Below are positions 28,516 to 37,648 of a stretch of DNA of 64,000 nt, piece after piece (the first letter of the stretch is position 1; the number at the start of each line of letters is the position of its first letter). Location of the stretch: assembly GCA_009926135.1 (NCBI GenBank), contig RFPL01000005.1:124001-188000 (forward strand). The letters are read 5' to 3'. Source of the DNA: Sphingomonadaceae bacterium. GTDB lineage: Bacteria; Pseudomonadota; Alphaproteobacteria; Sphingomonadales; Sphingomonadaceae. The notes under the pieces were generated by a model. The model did not search any database, was not told where the DNA came from, and saw only the letters and a list, made by a program, of their open reading frames with translations. The position numbers and the translations under genes were made by a program.

Positions 28516-29811
28516 ATGGAGCATGGCGTGACCGCGCATTCGACCCCGACCTTTCAAGAACTCGTGAAAACCTTTGCCCGGATCGGCTGCCTCAGCTTTG
28601 GCGGCCCCGCCGGCCAGATCGCGCTGATGCACCGCGAAGTGGTGGAAGAGCGCGGCTGGGTCAGCGAGGACCAATACCTCCACGCCCTGAACTTCTGCCA
28701 CTTCCTGCCGGGGCCGGAGGCACAGCAGCTTGCCACGTGGATCGGCTGGAAGCTGCATGGCTGGCGCGGCGGGCTGGCGGCGGGTCTGCTGTTCGTGGTG
28801 CCCGGCGCACTGGTGATCCTGGCGCTGTCGATGCTCTATGCAGTCGCGGCCGACCTGCACTGGTTTGCGGCGCTGTTCCTGGGGATCAAGGCAGCAGTGC
28901 TGGCGCTGGTGGTCCAGGCGCTGTTGCGGATCGCCAGCCGGGCGCTGGATACCCGGCTCAAACAGGCCCTCGCCGTTGCCGCATTCCTGGCGCTGGCACT
29001 GTTCGCCCTGCCCTTCCCCGTCGTCGTGCTGGGCGCGGGCCTGATCGGGTTTGCCGTAGCCGCCCTGCGGCCTGATCTGCTGGCGCTCAAACCCGCCGGG
29101 GAGGCCGCGCCGCTGCCGCCGCGCCCGTGGGCGGCCTCGCTCAAATCGGTGCTGGCCTGGGGCGTCATCTGGGCGCTTCCCATGGTGCTGGTATGGGCGC
29201 TGCTCGGCCGCGACCATGTGCTGTGGCAGATCGGCAGCTTCTTCTCGCAGCTCGCCGTGGTGACATTCGGCGGAGCCTATGCGGTGCTCGCCTATATGGC
29301 GCAGGAGGCGGTCAATGGCTTTGGCTGGCTGCAACCGGGCGAGATGGCCGATGGCCTGGGCCTGGCGGAAACGACGCCCGGGCCACTGATCCTGGTCACG
29401 CAGTTCGTCGGCTACCTCGCCGCGTTCCGCACGCCGGAGCCGTTCACGCCCTTGGTCGCCGGAATCCTTGGCGCGGCGCTGACCACCTGGGTCACCTTTG
29501 CACCCTGCTTCCTGTGGATCTTCGCCTTCGCCCCGTGGATCGAGCGGATGGAGCGCGCCGTCCGGCTGAAGGGCGCGCTGGCAGCGGTAACGGCATCGGT
29601 CGTCGGCGTGATCGGTAGCCTGGCGCTGTGGTTCGGCGGCCATGTCCTGTTCCGCAGCTATGCCGGCGGAATGCCGGTCTGGACCAGCCTCGACTGGCGG
29701 GCGGCGGTGCTCAGCCTGCTGTGCGCCGTGCTGCTGTTCCGACTGAAATGGGGCGTTCTGCGGGTGCTGGGCACCGCCGCGCTAGGCGGATTGGCCCTGG
29801 CTCAGCTTTGA
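28516..29811 (+). CDS. chrA: chromate transporter, CHR family (two-domain)
   Basis: 431 residues, the long-chain form with two homologous CHR halves and about 10 membrane segments. The first half has LSFGGPAGQIALMHREVV and FCHFLPGPEAQQLATWIGW. The second repeats the pattern as VVTFGGAYAVLAYMAQEAV and LAETTPGPLILVTQFVGYL. The protein exports chromate across the inner membrane. A chromate regulator (ChrB) is not next to it; instead its 3' end overlaps a convergent ribbon-helix-helix gene by 30 bp. Other anions could be the natural substrate. Confidence 0.92.
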   Translation: MEHGVTAHSTPTFQELVKTFARIGCLSFGGPAGQIALMHREVVEERGWVSEDQYLHALNFCHFLPGPEAQQLATWIGWKLHGWRGGLAAGLLFVVPGALVILALSMLYAVAADLHWFAALFLGIKAAVLALVVQALLRIASRALDTRLKQALAVAAFLALALFALPFPVVVLGAGLIGFAVAALRPDLLALKPAGEAAPLPPRPWAASLKSVLAWGVIWALPMVLVWALLGRDHVLWQIGSFFSQLAVVTFGGAYAVLAYMAQEAVNGFGWLQPGEMADGLGLAETTPGPLILVTQFVGYLAAFRTPEPFTPLVAGILGAALTTWVTFAPCFLWIFAFAPWIERMERAVRLKGALAAVTASVVGVIGSLALWFGGHVLFRSYAGGMPVWTSLDWRAAVLSLLCAVLLFRLKWGVLRVLGTAALGGLALAQL

Positions 29812-30039
29812 GGTGAGCCACCCGACTAGCCAGACCCGCACCGCCCCCGCCAGCCCCGGCGGGGTCGGCGCGACAATCCGCTCGCTGTCGATCCGCGCCA
29901 CCAGCGCGCTGATCGGCAGGCCCTCGGCGACGGCAGCCTGCTTGAGCAGTTCCCAGAACAGCGGCTCAAGACTGATCGAGGTCTTGTGCCCGGCGATCTC
30001 CACCGAGCGCTTGACGGGAGGATGGAACGGGGTGGTCAT
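29782..30039 (-). CDS. ribbon-helix-helix domain protein
   Basis: 85 residues. Residues 8-60 (VKRSVEIAGHKTSISLEPLF in part, then WELLKQAAVAEGLPISALV) fit the beta-strand plus two-helix pattern of the RHH_4 group of Arc/MetJ-type DNA-binding proteins. The tail GLAGAVRVWLVGWLTSKL is conserved in shape in this group. It probably binds DNA as a dimer. Its 3' end overlaps the end of chrA by 30 bp in antisense, and it is divergent from the LuxR/DUF4019 gene across 85 bp. Confidence 0.75.
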   Translation of the reverse strand: MTTPFHPPVKRSVEIAGHKTSISLEPLFWELLKQAAVAEGLPISALVARIDSERIVAPTPPGLAGAVRVWLVGWLTSKLSQGQSA

Positions 30040-30124
30040 GACTGCGATCTAGCGCGAGGACGGCCAGGGACCCTACGAAAAATTTGGGGTGGCTGCGTGG
30101 CAACCCGCCCCCTAAACCCGGGTC

Positions 30125-30892
30125 ATGACCGCGCGCCACCACCGGCTGACCGAGAAGGAGAAGGAAACCCTGCGCCTGCTGCTGCAGGGGTACGATGCCA
30201 AATCCATGGCGCAGCACCTGGGGTTATCCGTCCACACCATCAATGAACGGCTGCGCGATGCGCGCCGCAAGATGGAAACCTCTTCCAGCCGCGAAGCCGC
30301 CCGCCTGCTGCGCGAGGCCGAGGTGCAGGACCCCCAATTGCTGGGGGACAAGGCTTTGGGGGATGCGCCGCACACTGGTGTGCCGCCACAACAGCTCCAG
30401 CCAGTTCAAGGCCGCGGCATGACCCGCCGGGCCGGCTGGATTGTTGGAGGATCTGTCATGTCTCTCAGCCTCGCCCTGTTCGCCTTGTCTTCGATGTCGG
30501 GACCGGGCCTCGCGCCCAGTGTGCCGGTAACCACGGCGGCAGCCGTTTCACCCACCCCCGCCAGCGAGACCGCCGCCGTCGATGCGGCGCGGCAGTTCCT
30601 GGCGCTGGTCGACCGCGACGACTGGGCCGCAAGCTGGCAGGCGACTCACAAGTCGTTCCAGTTGCTCAACACGGTGGACTGGTGGAGCGATGCTTCGAGG
30701 AAGGTGCGCGGCGACGTGGGCACGATCCAGTCGCGCGAACTGGCGACGGTGGATTTCCGGCCGGCCCCGCCGAACGGCTATTGGACCATCACCTTCAAGG
30801 CCCGCTACAGCAAGAAGGGCGAGGCCACCGAGACCCTGTCGCTCGCCTCGCAGGATGGCGGCTGGCGCGTTGCCTCAATTGCAGTCGACTGA
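30125..30892 (+). CDS. membrane-anchored LuxR-type HTH protein with periplasmic DUF4019 domain
   Basis: 255 residues in three parts. Residues 6-65 form a LuxR/GerE helix-turn-helix (LTEKEKETLRLLLQGYDAKS then GLSVHTINERLRDARRKM). Residues 104-124 form a single hydrophobic segment. Residues 150-255 form a DUF4019 domain (AARQFLALVDRDDWAASW, WWSDASRKVRG, YWTITFKARYSKKGEATE). The HTH would face the cytoplasm and DUF4019 the periplasm, so this is a candidate one-component transmembrane sensor-regulator. The target genes are unknown. A strong hairpin follows the gene. Confidence 0.82.
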   Translation: MTARHHRLTEKEKETLRLLLQGYDAKSMAQHLGLSVHTINERLRDARRKMETSSSREAARLLREAEVQDPQLLGDKALGDAPHTGVPPQQLQPVQGRGMTRRAGWIVGGSVMSLSLALFALSSMSGPGLAPSVPVTTAAAVSPTPASETAAVDAARQFLALVDRDDWAASWQATHKSFQLLNTVDWWSDASRKVRGDVGTIQSRELATVDFRPAPPNGYWTITFKARYSKKGEATETLSLASQDGGWRVASIAVD

Positions 30893-30902
30893 CCGTGCAT
30901 GG

Positions 30903-30946
30903 CGGACCGGCCCGGCATGGCATCCAGGGCTGGTCCGAACCATTTT
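30903..30946 (+). terminator. probable terminator of the LuxR/DUF4019 gene
   Basis: CGGACCGGCCC (30903-30913) pairs with GGGCTGGTCCG (30927-30937), an 11-bp stem with one G-U, around a 13-base loop. A TTTT follows six bases later at 30943-30946. It lies 10 bp after the stop codon of the regulator gene. The T-run is short, so efficiency may be moderate. Confidence 0.6.
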
Positions 30947-31108
30947 CCTACTTTGCCGGAGCCTGCGATAAGGTGCCGCTCTTTGACATCGTGGATGGTG
31001 CACCGCCCCGCCGCACAAGCAGGAATTTTTTCGCAGGACGCACAGCCAAACCGGGCTCAAACCGAAAACGCCGGAAAACTGCCATAAATCGGCCCGGATC
31101 GGCTGTTG

Positions 31109-31142
31109 GAAAAAGCGGACTCCGTGTCAACTGTGTCCGCTT
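31109..31142 (-). terminator. intrinsic terminator of phaB
   Basis: On the minus strand, AAGCGGAC/GTCCGCTT (31113-31120 with 31135-31142) makes a perfect 8-bp stem with a 14-base loop, and TTTTT follows on the phaB-sense strand (31114 down to 31110). It stands 12 bp after the phaB stop. The remaining part of the 260-bp convergent gap (30947-31108) holds no gene that I can see. Confidence 0.75.
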
Positions 31143-31153
31143 CTCCCAACAGG

Positions 31154-31876
31154 TCAGTACATATGCTGGCCGCCGTTGATCGACATGGTGGAGCCGGTCA
31201 CGAAGCCGCCATTGTCACTGGTCAGGAAGGCCACGCCGCGGGCGATCTCCTCGGCCATGCCCAGCCGCCCGACCGGGATCTTGGCAACGATCTTTTCCAG
31301 AACCGGCGCAGGGACGGCGGCGACCATGTCGGTATCAATATAGCCCGGCGCGATGGCGTTGACGGTGACGCCGAACTTGGCGCCTTCCTGGGCCAGCGCC
31401 TTGGTAAAGCCGTGGATGCCGGACTTGGCGGCGGCATAGTTGACCTGGCCATACTGCCCGGCCTGGCCGTTGATCGAGCCGATGTTGACGATCCGCCCCC
31501 AGCCACGCTCGCGCATGCCGGGGAAGGCTGCCTTGGCCATGTTGAAGCAGCCGCCCAGATTGATCCGCATTACTTCATTCCAGTCATCAAAGCTCATCCG
31601 GTGGAGCGTGCCGTCGCGGGTGATCCCGGCGTTGTTGATGACGATGTCGATTGGCCCGTACTCAGCCTCGACCCGGGCACAGCCTTCGAGCGTAGCCTCA
31701 TGGTCGCCGACGTCCCAGCGGCAGGCTGGAATGCCGGTAGCAGCGGTAAAGGCCCGGGCCTTTTCCTCGTTGCCGGCATAGTTGGCGATCACTTGATGTC
31801 CCTGGCGTTGCAGGCGGCGGCAGATCGCCTCGCCAATCCCGCGCGTGCCGCCCGTAACCACTGCCACTTTTGCCAT
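31154..31876 (-). CDS. phaB: acetoacetyl-CoA reductase
   Basis: 240-residue short-chain dehydrogenase. The NADPH-binding motif TGGTRGIG is at residues 8-15, NNAG near 85, and the catalytic Ser and YxxxK in NIGSINGQAGQYGQVNYAAA near 133-152. The whole segment GQAGQYGQVNYAAAKSGIHG and the ending SINGGQHMY are typical of PhaB, which makes (R)-3-hydroxybutyryl-CoA for polyhydroxybutyrate, and less of FabG. The 3-hydroxybutyryl-CoA dehydrogenase at 60.8 kb acts on the opposite enantiomer. PhaA and PhaC are not in view. Confidence 0.9.
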   Translation of the reverse strand: MAKVAVVTGGTRGIGEAICRRLQRQGHQVIANYAGNEEKARAFTAATGIPACRWDVGDHEATLEGCARVEAEYGPIDIVINNAGITRDGTLHRMSFDDWNEVMRINLGGCFNMAKAAFPGMRERGWGRIVNIGSINGQAGQYGQVNYAAAKSGIHGFTKALAQEGAKFGVTVNAIAPGYIDTDMVAAVPAPVLEKIVAKIPVGRLGMAEEIARGVAFLTSDNGGFVTGSTMSINGGQHMY

Positions 31877-31908
31877 CAGACTTCTCCCGCCCAGCCAAAC
31901 CGTAGCGT

Positions 31909-31937
31909 CAGGGTAACCCTGCCGGATGTACCCGGCA
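31909..31937. promoter_or_regulatory. two adjacent palindromes upstream of phaB
   Basis: CAGGGT-A-ACCCTG (31909-31921) is a perfect 6-1-6 palindrome, and TGCCGG (31920-31925) / CCGGCA (31932-31937) is a second inverted repeat that abuts it. Both lie 33-61 bp upstream of the phaB start on the minus strand. Operator function is a guess. As RNA, they could also form hairpins behind the gene at 31976, but that gene ends pointing toward them without a T-run. Confidence 0.35.
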
Positions 31938-31975
31938 AGTTCGACGCATAGCTATTCCGGGATTTCGCCGCAGCG

Positions 31976-32731
31976 TCAGAACTTGAACTGGGTGCCGACG
32001 TAAACTGCCTGGTTATCCTTGCGGCCATCGCTCAGCGGGGCGAGGCGATCACGGTCGGTCGTGCTGCGCACACCGGCAGTGACGTTGATATTGCGGGTCA
32101 GGCGATAGGAGCCGCCCAGGTCAACCATTTCCTCGGGCTGGCCCTGCAAGGTCCGGGGCGAGCGGCCCGCCGGTTCACGCCCGTCGAGCGCAATCCGCGG
32201 GGCAAAGCGCGAGGGGTCGCTCTTGGCGCCGGGCGAAGGCTTGAAGCTGGCCAGATCGGGCAGTTCCACCCGGCGCAGTTCGGCACCTGCCGCGCTGTTC
32301 TGGGCAAAGCCCTTGTACCCGCGCGAAACGCCCAGACTGTAGGCCGTCGGGGCGATCCCGAAACTGCCGCTGTCGCTGGTGGCCAGCGCCGCGCGGCTGG
32401 GACGCGTGGTATTGCTATCGACCCGCACCGCGACTGTGACGGAGCGGTCAAGCCGGCTGGGCGCAGCGCCCGGGGTGAACCGGAAGGTCGTGCCCTGGCC
32501 AAGCGCGCGGACCGAGATCGACCGGGCCAGGCGCGGATCGACCCGCGCCGGTTCAAAACCGCTGTCATCGCGATCGGCAGCGGGCGCGTTCAATACTGGC
32601 CCGATCCCGACCGACAACGCCAGCACCGCGCTCGGCAAGGCGAGCACAGTCACCGCCGCTGCCAGCAACACGGCCGAAGCGGCGCTGTTGCGCCCCTTGG
32701 CTGTCCGGCTGGTTTCCTTGGCGATGATCAC
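31976..32731 (-). CDS. hypothetical envelope protein, beta-barrel-like C-terminus
   Basis: 251 residues from the GTG at 32731, chosen because GGAG stands seven bases before it and it starts just ahead of a basic n-region (KETSRTAKGR) and a hydrophobic segment (SAVLLAAAVTVLALPSAVLA). The earlier in-frame ATG at 32788 lacks this support. The C-terminal third reads like amphipathic outer-membrane strands (VDLGGSYRLTRNINVTAGVR; NQAVYVGTQFKF) and ends in Phe, as do barrel proteins. It is perhaps a small outer-membrane or surface protein. No family recognised. Confidence 0.65.
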   Translation of the reverse strand: MIIAKETSRTAKGRNSAASAVLLAAAVTVLALPSAVLALSVGIGPVLNAPAADRDDSGFEPARVDPRLARSISVRALGQGTTFRFTPGAAPSRLDRSVTVAVRVDSNTTRPSRAALATSDSGSFGIAPTAYSLGVSRGYKGFAQNSAAGAELRRVELPDLASFKPSPGAKSDPSRFAPRIALDGREPAGRSPRTLQGQPEEMVDLGGSYRLTRNINVTAGVRSTTDRDRLAPLSDGRKDNQAVYVGTQFKF

Positions 32732-32889
32732 ACTGCAACTCCGCGTCCCGGATCGGGGACTCGCGGATTTTCGCGCGAATGCCCCCAAACTCCAAGCGTT
32801 ATCTCGTGCCAGAGCGGTGAATTGGACCTGAACCGGGCGGGCGGCGCGACATTCATCGCCGGTTCACGGCCACGGCGGCCAATGCGCAC

Positions 32890-32917
32890 TTGCCGCCTTG
32901 GCCGCCTTGGCTATAGA
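32890..32917 (+). promoter_or_regulatory. candidate promoter for the DUF3576-leuS-lptE-holA operon
   Basis: TTGCCG (32890-32895) and TATAGA (32912-32917) are separated by 16 bases, a reasonable sigma70-type promoter in the 252-bp divergent gap, about 67 bp before the first start codon. It is the best -35/-10 pair I find in this gap. Confidence 0.5.
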
Positions 32918-32983
32918 GGCAACGCAGGTTTCGAGCGGGGGCTTCATCTCCCGCCACAGCGACAGGATCGTACCTTGACCATC

Positions 32984-33442
32984 ATGACCGTCACTTCCGG
33001 CCACAACCCCTTTTCCCGGATCGGCCGTGTCGGCCTGGTCGCCATGGCTGCCCTGGCCCTGGCCAGCTGCGGCGGCAAGGATCGCCCCAAGGCCGATCTC
33101 GCAGCCTCGAAGATTACCACGATTGGCGTCAACAGCTACCTGTGGCGCGCCAGCCTTGAAGCGCTGAGCTTCATGCCGATGCTCCAGACCGACAGCAACG
33201 GCGGTGTGATCGTGACCGACTGGTACGCCAACCCCAGCAATGCGGGTGAGCGGATGAAGGTTACCGTCACTATCCTCGACCAGGACCTGCGCGCCGATGC
33301 GCTGCGCGTCGCCGCCAGCCGCCAGGTCGCCCAGAATGGCGTCTGGGTTGATGCCCCGGTCCAGGCTGCAACCGTGCAGAAGCTCGAAGACATCATCCTG
33401 ACCAAGGCCCGCGACCTGCGGCGGGGCGCTGTCGCCGAGTAA
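32984..33442 (+). CDS. DUF3576 family lipoprotein
   Basis: 152 residues from the ATG at 32984. A TTG at 32975 with AGGA seven bases upstream is an alternative start that adds three residues. A lipoprotein signal is clear: [13 protein letters not shown], with the lipidated Cys near residue 29. The mature part ([49 protein letters not shown]) matches DUF3576, an alphaproteobacterial family regularly found before leuS. It is probably anchored in the outer membrane. Function unknown. leuS begins 44 bp downstream. Confidence 0.85.
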   Translation: MTVTSGHNPFSRIGRVGLVAMAALALASCGGKDRPKADLAASKITTIGVNSYLWRASLEALSFMPMLQTDSNGGVIVTDWYANPSNAGERMKVTVTILDQDLRADALRVAASRQVAQNGVWVDAPVQAATVQKLEDIILTKARDLRRGAVAE

Positions 33443-33486
33443 GCCACCCCCTCGACAAGCCGCCCACAGCGGTTAGAGGGCAGGAC

Positions 33487-36033
33487 ATGACGACAGCAAA
33501 TCCAGAATCCGGACGCTTCGATCCGGCCAGCGCCGATTCGCGCTGGCAGCAGGCGTGGGACGAACGCCAGACCTTCCGCGCCGACGATGACAGCGCCAAG
33601 CCGCGCTCGTTCGTGCTCGAGATGTTTCCCTATCCCTCGGGCCGCATCCACATCGGCCACGTGCGCAACTACACGATGGGCGACGTGCTGGCGCGGACCA
33701 AGCGGATGCAGGGCTTCGAAGTGCTGCACCCGATGGGCTGGGACGCGTTCGGCATGCCGGCCGAGAACGCCGCGATGGAAAAGGGTGTCCACCCGGGCGG
33801 CTGGACCCGCGACAACATCGCCAACATGAAGGCCCAGCTCAAGCGGCTGGGCTTTGCGCTGGACTGGAGCCGCGAACTGGCGACCTGCGAGCCGGACTAT
33901 TACGGCCAGGAGCAGGCGCTGTTCCTCGATCTCTATGCGGCCGGCCTGGTCTATCGCAAGGAATCGGCAGTCAACTGGGACCCGGTCGACATGACCGTGC
34001 TGGCCAACGAACAGGTGATCGACGGGCGCGGCTGGCGTTCGGGCGCGCTGGTCGAGAAGCGCAAGCTGAGCCAGTGGTTCCTCAAGATCACGCAATTCGC
34101 CGATGACCTGCTGAGCGGCCTGGGCGAGCTCAAGGACTGGCCCGAGAAGGTCCGGCTGATGCAGGAAAACTGGATCGGCAAGAGCCAGGGCCTGAAGTGC
34201 TCCTTCCGCTTCGTCGATAGTCCGGACGGGATCGATGTCTACACGACCCGGCCCGACACCATGTTCGGTGCCAGCTTCGTCGCGATCGCGGCGGACCATC
34301 CGTTTGCGCAAGCGATTGCCGCCAACTCGCCCGAACTGGCCGCCTTCATTGCCGAGTGCAAGCAGGGCGGCACGACTGCGGCCGAACTGGAAACGGCTGA
34401 GAAGAAGGGCTTCTTCACCGGCTATTCGGTCGAGCATCCGCTGAAGAAATCGTGGCACCTGCCGGTCTATGTCGCGAACTTCGTATTGATGGACTACGGC
34501 ACCGGCGCGGTCTTTGGTTGCCCGGCGCACGACCAGCGCGACCTTGACTTCGCGCGGAAGTACGAACTGCCGGTGACCCGCGTGGTCAGCGATGGTGACC
34601 AGACCCACGCCGATTTTGACGGCGACGAGGCCTATACCGGCCCGGGCCGGATCGTGAACTCCGAATGGCTCGACGGGATGACCATCGACGAGGCCAAGGC
34701 CGCGATCATCGCCAAGGCCAATCATGATGGCTGGGGCACTGCGGAGACGCAGTATCGCCTCCGCGACTGGGGCGTCTCGCGCCAGCGTTACTGGGGCACG
34801 CCGATCCCGTTCATCCATTGCGGTGAATGCGGCGTGGTGCCGGTTCCGAAGGACCAGCTGCCGGTAACCCTGCCCGAGGACGTCAGCTTCGATATCCCCG
34901 GCAACCCGTTGCTGCGCCATCCGACCTGGAAGCACGTCGATTGCCCGAAGTGCGGCAAACCGGCGGAGCGCGAGACCGATACGCTCGACACCTTCGTCGA
35001 CTCTTCCTGGTACTTTCTGCGCTTCGCCAGCCAACCGGGTGACCGGCCGTTCGATCCGGAAGTCATCAGCAAGTGGCTGCCGGTCGAACAGTATATCGGC
35101 GGAATCGAGCATGCGATCCTCCACCTGCTCTACGCCCGGTTCTGGACCCGCGCGCTCAATCACATCGGCCTGATCGACGTGACGGAGCCTTTCGCCAGCC
35201 TGTTTACGCAAGGCATGGTGACGCACGAGACCTATTCGCGGGTCGACCCCGCCAACGGCCAGCCGATCTATTTCAGCCCCGCCGAAGTCGAACGTTCGGG
35301 CGAAGCCGCGACCTTGACCGCAGATGGCCAACCGGTCGAGATCGGCCGGGTTATCAAGATGTCGAAGAGCAAGAAGAATGTCGTCGATCCGGACGACATC
35401 ATTGCCCAGTACGGCGCCGACGCTGTCCGCTGGTTCATGCTTTCCGACAGCCCGCCGGAACGCGACCTGCCCTGGTCGGAAGCCGGAATCGAGGGTTGCG
35501 CCCGCTTCGTGCAGCGGCTGTGGCGGCTGTTCGGTCAATACGATGCCGCCGCGACCGGTGAGGACAAGGCACTGGACCGCAAGGTCCACCAGACGGTTCA
35601 CGCCGCAACGCAGGACATTGCCGCGCTGGGCTTCAACAAGGCCGTGGCCCGGATTTACGAGCTGACGGGTGCAACGGAAAAGGCCGCACCCAGCGCCAGC
35701 CGCTCGGCCGCCATCCGCACGCTGCTGCTGCTCGTCTCGCCGATGATGCCGCACCTGGCCGAGGAAGCCTGGACGATGATCGGCGGAGATGGCCTCGTTG
35801 CCGATGCCGCCTGGCCGCCGGTCGATCCGGCGCTGTTGGTCGAGGACGAGGTTACCATCGCGATCCAGGTGCTGGGCAAGCTGCGCGACACCATCACCGT
35901 CGCCAAGGGCCTGCCGCGCGAGGAGCTGGAGGCGCTTGCGCTGGCCAGTGACAAGGTGCAGCGTGCGCTTGATGGCAAGGCTGTGAAGAAGGTGATCGTG
36001 GTGCCCGACCGACTGGTCAATCTCGTCGCATGA
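33487..36033 (+). CDS. leuS: leucyl-tRNA synthetase
   Basis: 848 residues, complete. The HIGH-type motif is HIGH at 55-58 in [19 protein letters not shown], the KMSKS loop is at 624-628 in [14 protein letters not shown], and the editing domain includes [13 protein letters not shown] and [19 protein letters not shown] with its conserved Asp. The enzyme charges tRNA-Leu in the cytoplasm. The stop overlaps the lptE start by 4 bp (ATGA), so leuS, lptE and holA are translationally coupled. Confidence 0.97.
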   Translation: MTTANPESGRFDPASADSRWQQAWDERQTFRADDDSAKPRSFVLEMFPYPSGRIHIGHVRNYTMGDVLARTKRMQGFEVLHPMGWDAFGMPAENAAMEKGVHPGGWTRDNIANMKAQLKRLGFALDWSRELATCEPDYYGQEQALFLDLYAAGLVYRKESAVNWDPVDMTVLANEQVIDGRGWRSGALVEKRKLSQWFLKITQFADDLLSGLGELKDWPEKVRLMQENWIGKSQGLKCSFRFVDSPDGIDVYTTRPDTMFGASFVAIAADHPFAQAIAANSPELAAFIAECKQGGTTAAELETAEKKGFFTGYSVEHPLKKSWHLPVYVANFVLMDYGTGAVFGCPAHDQRDLDFARKYELPVTRVVSDGDQTHADFDGDEAYTGPGRIVNSEWLDGMTIDEAKAAIIAKANHDGWGTAETQYRLRDWGVSRQRYWGTPIPFIHCGECGVVPVPKDQLPVTLPEDVSFDIPGNPLLRHPTWKHVDCPKCGKPAERETDTLDTFVDSSWYFLRFASQPGDRPFDPEVISKWLPVEQYIGGIEHAILHLLYARFWTRALNHIGLIDVTEPFASLFTQGMVTHETYSRVDPANGQPIYFSPAEVERSGEAATLTADGQPVEIGRVIKMSKSKKNVVDPDDIIAQYGADAVRWFMLSDSPPERDLPWSEAGIEGCARFVQRLWRLFGQYDAAATGEDKALDRKVHQTVHAATQDIAALGFNKAVARIYELTGATEKAAPSASRSAAIRTLLLLVSPMMPHLAEEAWTMIGGDGLVADAAWPPVDPALLVEDEVTIAIQVLGKLRDTITVAKGLPREELEALALASDKVQRALDGKAVKKVIVVPDRLVNLVA

Positions 36034-36530
36034 AGCATGTCGGCGCCCTTGCCGCTGCGCTGCTGCTGTCAGCCTGCGGGCTGAAGCCGATGTATGCCGG
36101 CGGGGCCAGCGGACAAGTTGCGCAGGGCCTAGCGGCAGTCGAAGTCCCGGCGATCGAAGGCAAGGGCGGCTGGCTGGTGCGCAATGCGCTGGTCGACCGG
36201 CTGGGCGCTGCCGGCAAGGTTACCCCGCGCTACCGGCTGGATGTGCGGCTAAATGACAAGCTGGAAGGCCTCGGCCTGCTGTCCGACGATACCATTGGCC
36301 GCGAACGCCGGACGCTGCGTGCACGCTACCAGCTGGTCGACACGGCCACTGGCGTGATCGTGCTGGATGCGACCGCCGGGTCGGACGCCGGGATCGACGT
36401 GGTCTCCAGCGAATATGCCACGATTGCGGCGGAACAGACCGCGCTGGAGAACCTGGCCAAGGTCGTGGCCGACAAGATCGTCGCGCGTCTGGCGCTGCAA
36501 CTGCGCGAAGGCGAAGCGGGCGCCAAGTGA
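36030..36530 (+). CDS. lptE: LPS-assembly lipoprotein LptE
   Basis: 166 residues. It starts with a lipoprotein signal peptide, [20 protein letters not shown], with lipidated Cys at 16. The rest fits LptE, the lipoprotein plug of the LptD barrel that inserts lipopolysaccharide (or lipo-glycan) in the outer membrane: [35 protein letters not shown] and a C-terminal helix [19 protein letters not shown]. Identification also rests on the conserved leuS-lptE-holA order. It overlaps both neighbours by 4 bp. Confidence 0.92.
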   Translation: MKHVGALAAALLLSACGLKPMYAGGASGQVAQGLAAVEVPAIEGKGGWLVRNALVDRLGAAGKVTPRYRLDVRLNDKLEGLGLLSDDTIGRERRTLRARYQLVDTATGVIVLDATAGSDAGIDVVSSEYATIAAEQTALENLAKVVADKIVARLALQLREGEAGAK

Positions 36531-37558
36531 AGGCTACCCAGAAGGATTTCAAGTCAATCGCCCCGCGCGCCGTGCGCGAGGCGCGGGTGTTCTTCCTGTG
36601 CGGGCCGGATGAGGCCGGGATTCAGGATGCGGCCAACGCCCTGATCGCCTTGCTGCCCGATCCGGGCGAGCGAATCGAACTGCCCGGCTCTGACCTGCGC
36701 AAGGACCCGGTAAGGCTGGGCGACGAGGCCCGTTCCAATTCGCTGTTTGGCGGCAATCGCCACATCCTGGTCCGCGCCAGTGGCGACGAGGCGCACGATG
36801 CCATCGAAACCATGCTGGAGGGTGAGAGCGAACCCTGCCCGGTGATCGTGCTGGCCACCAGCGCCACCGACAAATCCCGCACCGCCAAGCTGCTGGCCAG
36901 CCGCCCCGATGCGCTGGTGGCAATGTTCTACCCCCCCGACTTGCGCAGCGTTGCCAACGCCGTCCGCGACATGGCCGGGGCGGCCGGCGTGAAGCTTGGC
37001 GGCGATCTGGCTGAACGAATCGCCCGCGCGGCGGCGCTCGACACCCGGATTGCCGCCAGCGAGGTCAGCAAGCTGGCGCTCTACCTCGACGCAACGCCTC
37101 AGGCCCCCCGCAATGCGGATGCTGCCGCGCTCGACGCCATTGGTGCACGGACCGAGGATGATGGGCTGATGCCGCTGGTTAACGCCGTTCTCTCAGGGGA
37201 GGTCCAGCGCCTGCCGGGCGAACTGCGGCGGATGCGCGAGCTGGGGCTGAACCCGGTCGGCCTGTTGCTGGCAGTGGAACGGCGCGCGGCGCAGTTGGCG
37301 CAACTGGCGGCGAAGCTTGGCCGCAGCGGCGATATCGAACGCTTCGTCGAAGCCGAGACGGCGGCCCGGCGGATCTTCTTCAAGGACAAGGGCGACATCC
37401 TGCGCCAATTGCAGAAATGGCGCGGGCCGCGGCTGTCGCGACTGGTCGACAAGCTGGTCGGCCTGCACCGTGCCTTGCTGACCAACAGCCAGCAGGCCGA
37501 ACTTCTCCTCGCCCAAGGTCTCACGGAAATCGCGCGAGTGGCTGCACCCCGTAAATAG
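36527..37558 (+). CDS. holA: DNA polymerase III subunit delta
   Basis: 343 residues, normal for the delta subunit that opens the beta sliding clamp in the clamp-loader complex. The start [20 protein letters not shown] and FFLCGPDEAGIQDAANALIA are as in alphaproteobacterial HolA, with LFGGNRHILVRASGDEAHD, KSRTAKLLASRPDALVAMFYP in two parts, and a C-terminal helical domain (LVDKLVGLHRALLTNSQQAE). It closes the leuS operon with ATGA overlap. The exopolysaccharide locus begins 90 bp downstream on the same strand. Confidence 0.92.
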   Translation: MKATQKDFKSIAPRAVREARVFFLCGPDEAGIQDAANALIALLPDPGERIELPGSDLRKDPVRLGDEARSNSLFGGNRHILVRASGDEAHDAIETMLEGESEPCPVIVLATSATDKSRTAKLLASRPDALVAMFYPPDLRSVANAVRDMAGAAGVKLGGDLAERIARAAALDTRIAASEVSKLALYLDATPQAPRNADAAALDAIGARTEDDGLMPLVNAVLSGEVQRLPGELRRMRELGLNPVGLLLAVERRAAQLAQLAAKLGRSGDIERFVEAETAARRIFFKDKGDILRQLQKWRGPRLSRLVDKLVGLHRALLTNSQQAELLLAQGLTEIARVAAPRK

Positions 37559-37590
37559 CGACTTGGCCAAGCTGCTGATCCTGCTAGTAA

Positions 37591-37640
37591 CTTAGTAAAA
37601 TCACTTAAGGGGTCGCACCACAGCCATGCCTGTCAGGCAT
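37591..37640 (+). promoter_or_regulatory. leader region of the exopolysaccharide locus: AT-rich box and palindrome
   Basis: CTTAGTAAA (37591-37599) lies in a locally AT-rich stretch and recurs in inverted form at 39074-39082, upstream of the next gene of the locus. ATGCCTG-T-CAGGCAT (37626-37640) is a perfect 15-bp palindrome ending eight bases before the first start codon at 37649, where no Shine-Dalgarno is visible. A DNA-binding site or a translation-controlling hairpin (ATGCC/GGCAT) are both possible. Confidence 0.45.
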
Positions 37641-37648
37641 TCGACGAC

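Noticed and set aside
31154..31876. FabG (3-oxoacyl-ACP reductase) as the identity of the SDR gene
   Set aside because: The active-site surroundings and the C-terminal SINGGQHMY fit PhaB better, and no other fatty-acid synthesis gene is adjacent.
33136..35754. 872-codon minus-strand frame opposite leuS
   Set aside because: leuS is complete with HIGH and KMSKS motifs; the opposite frame is a compositional artefact.
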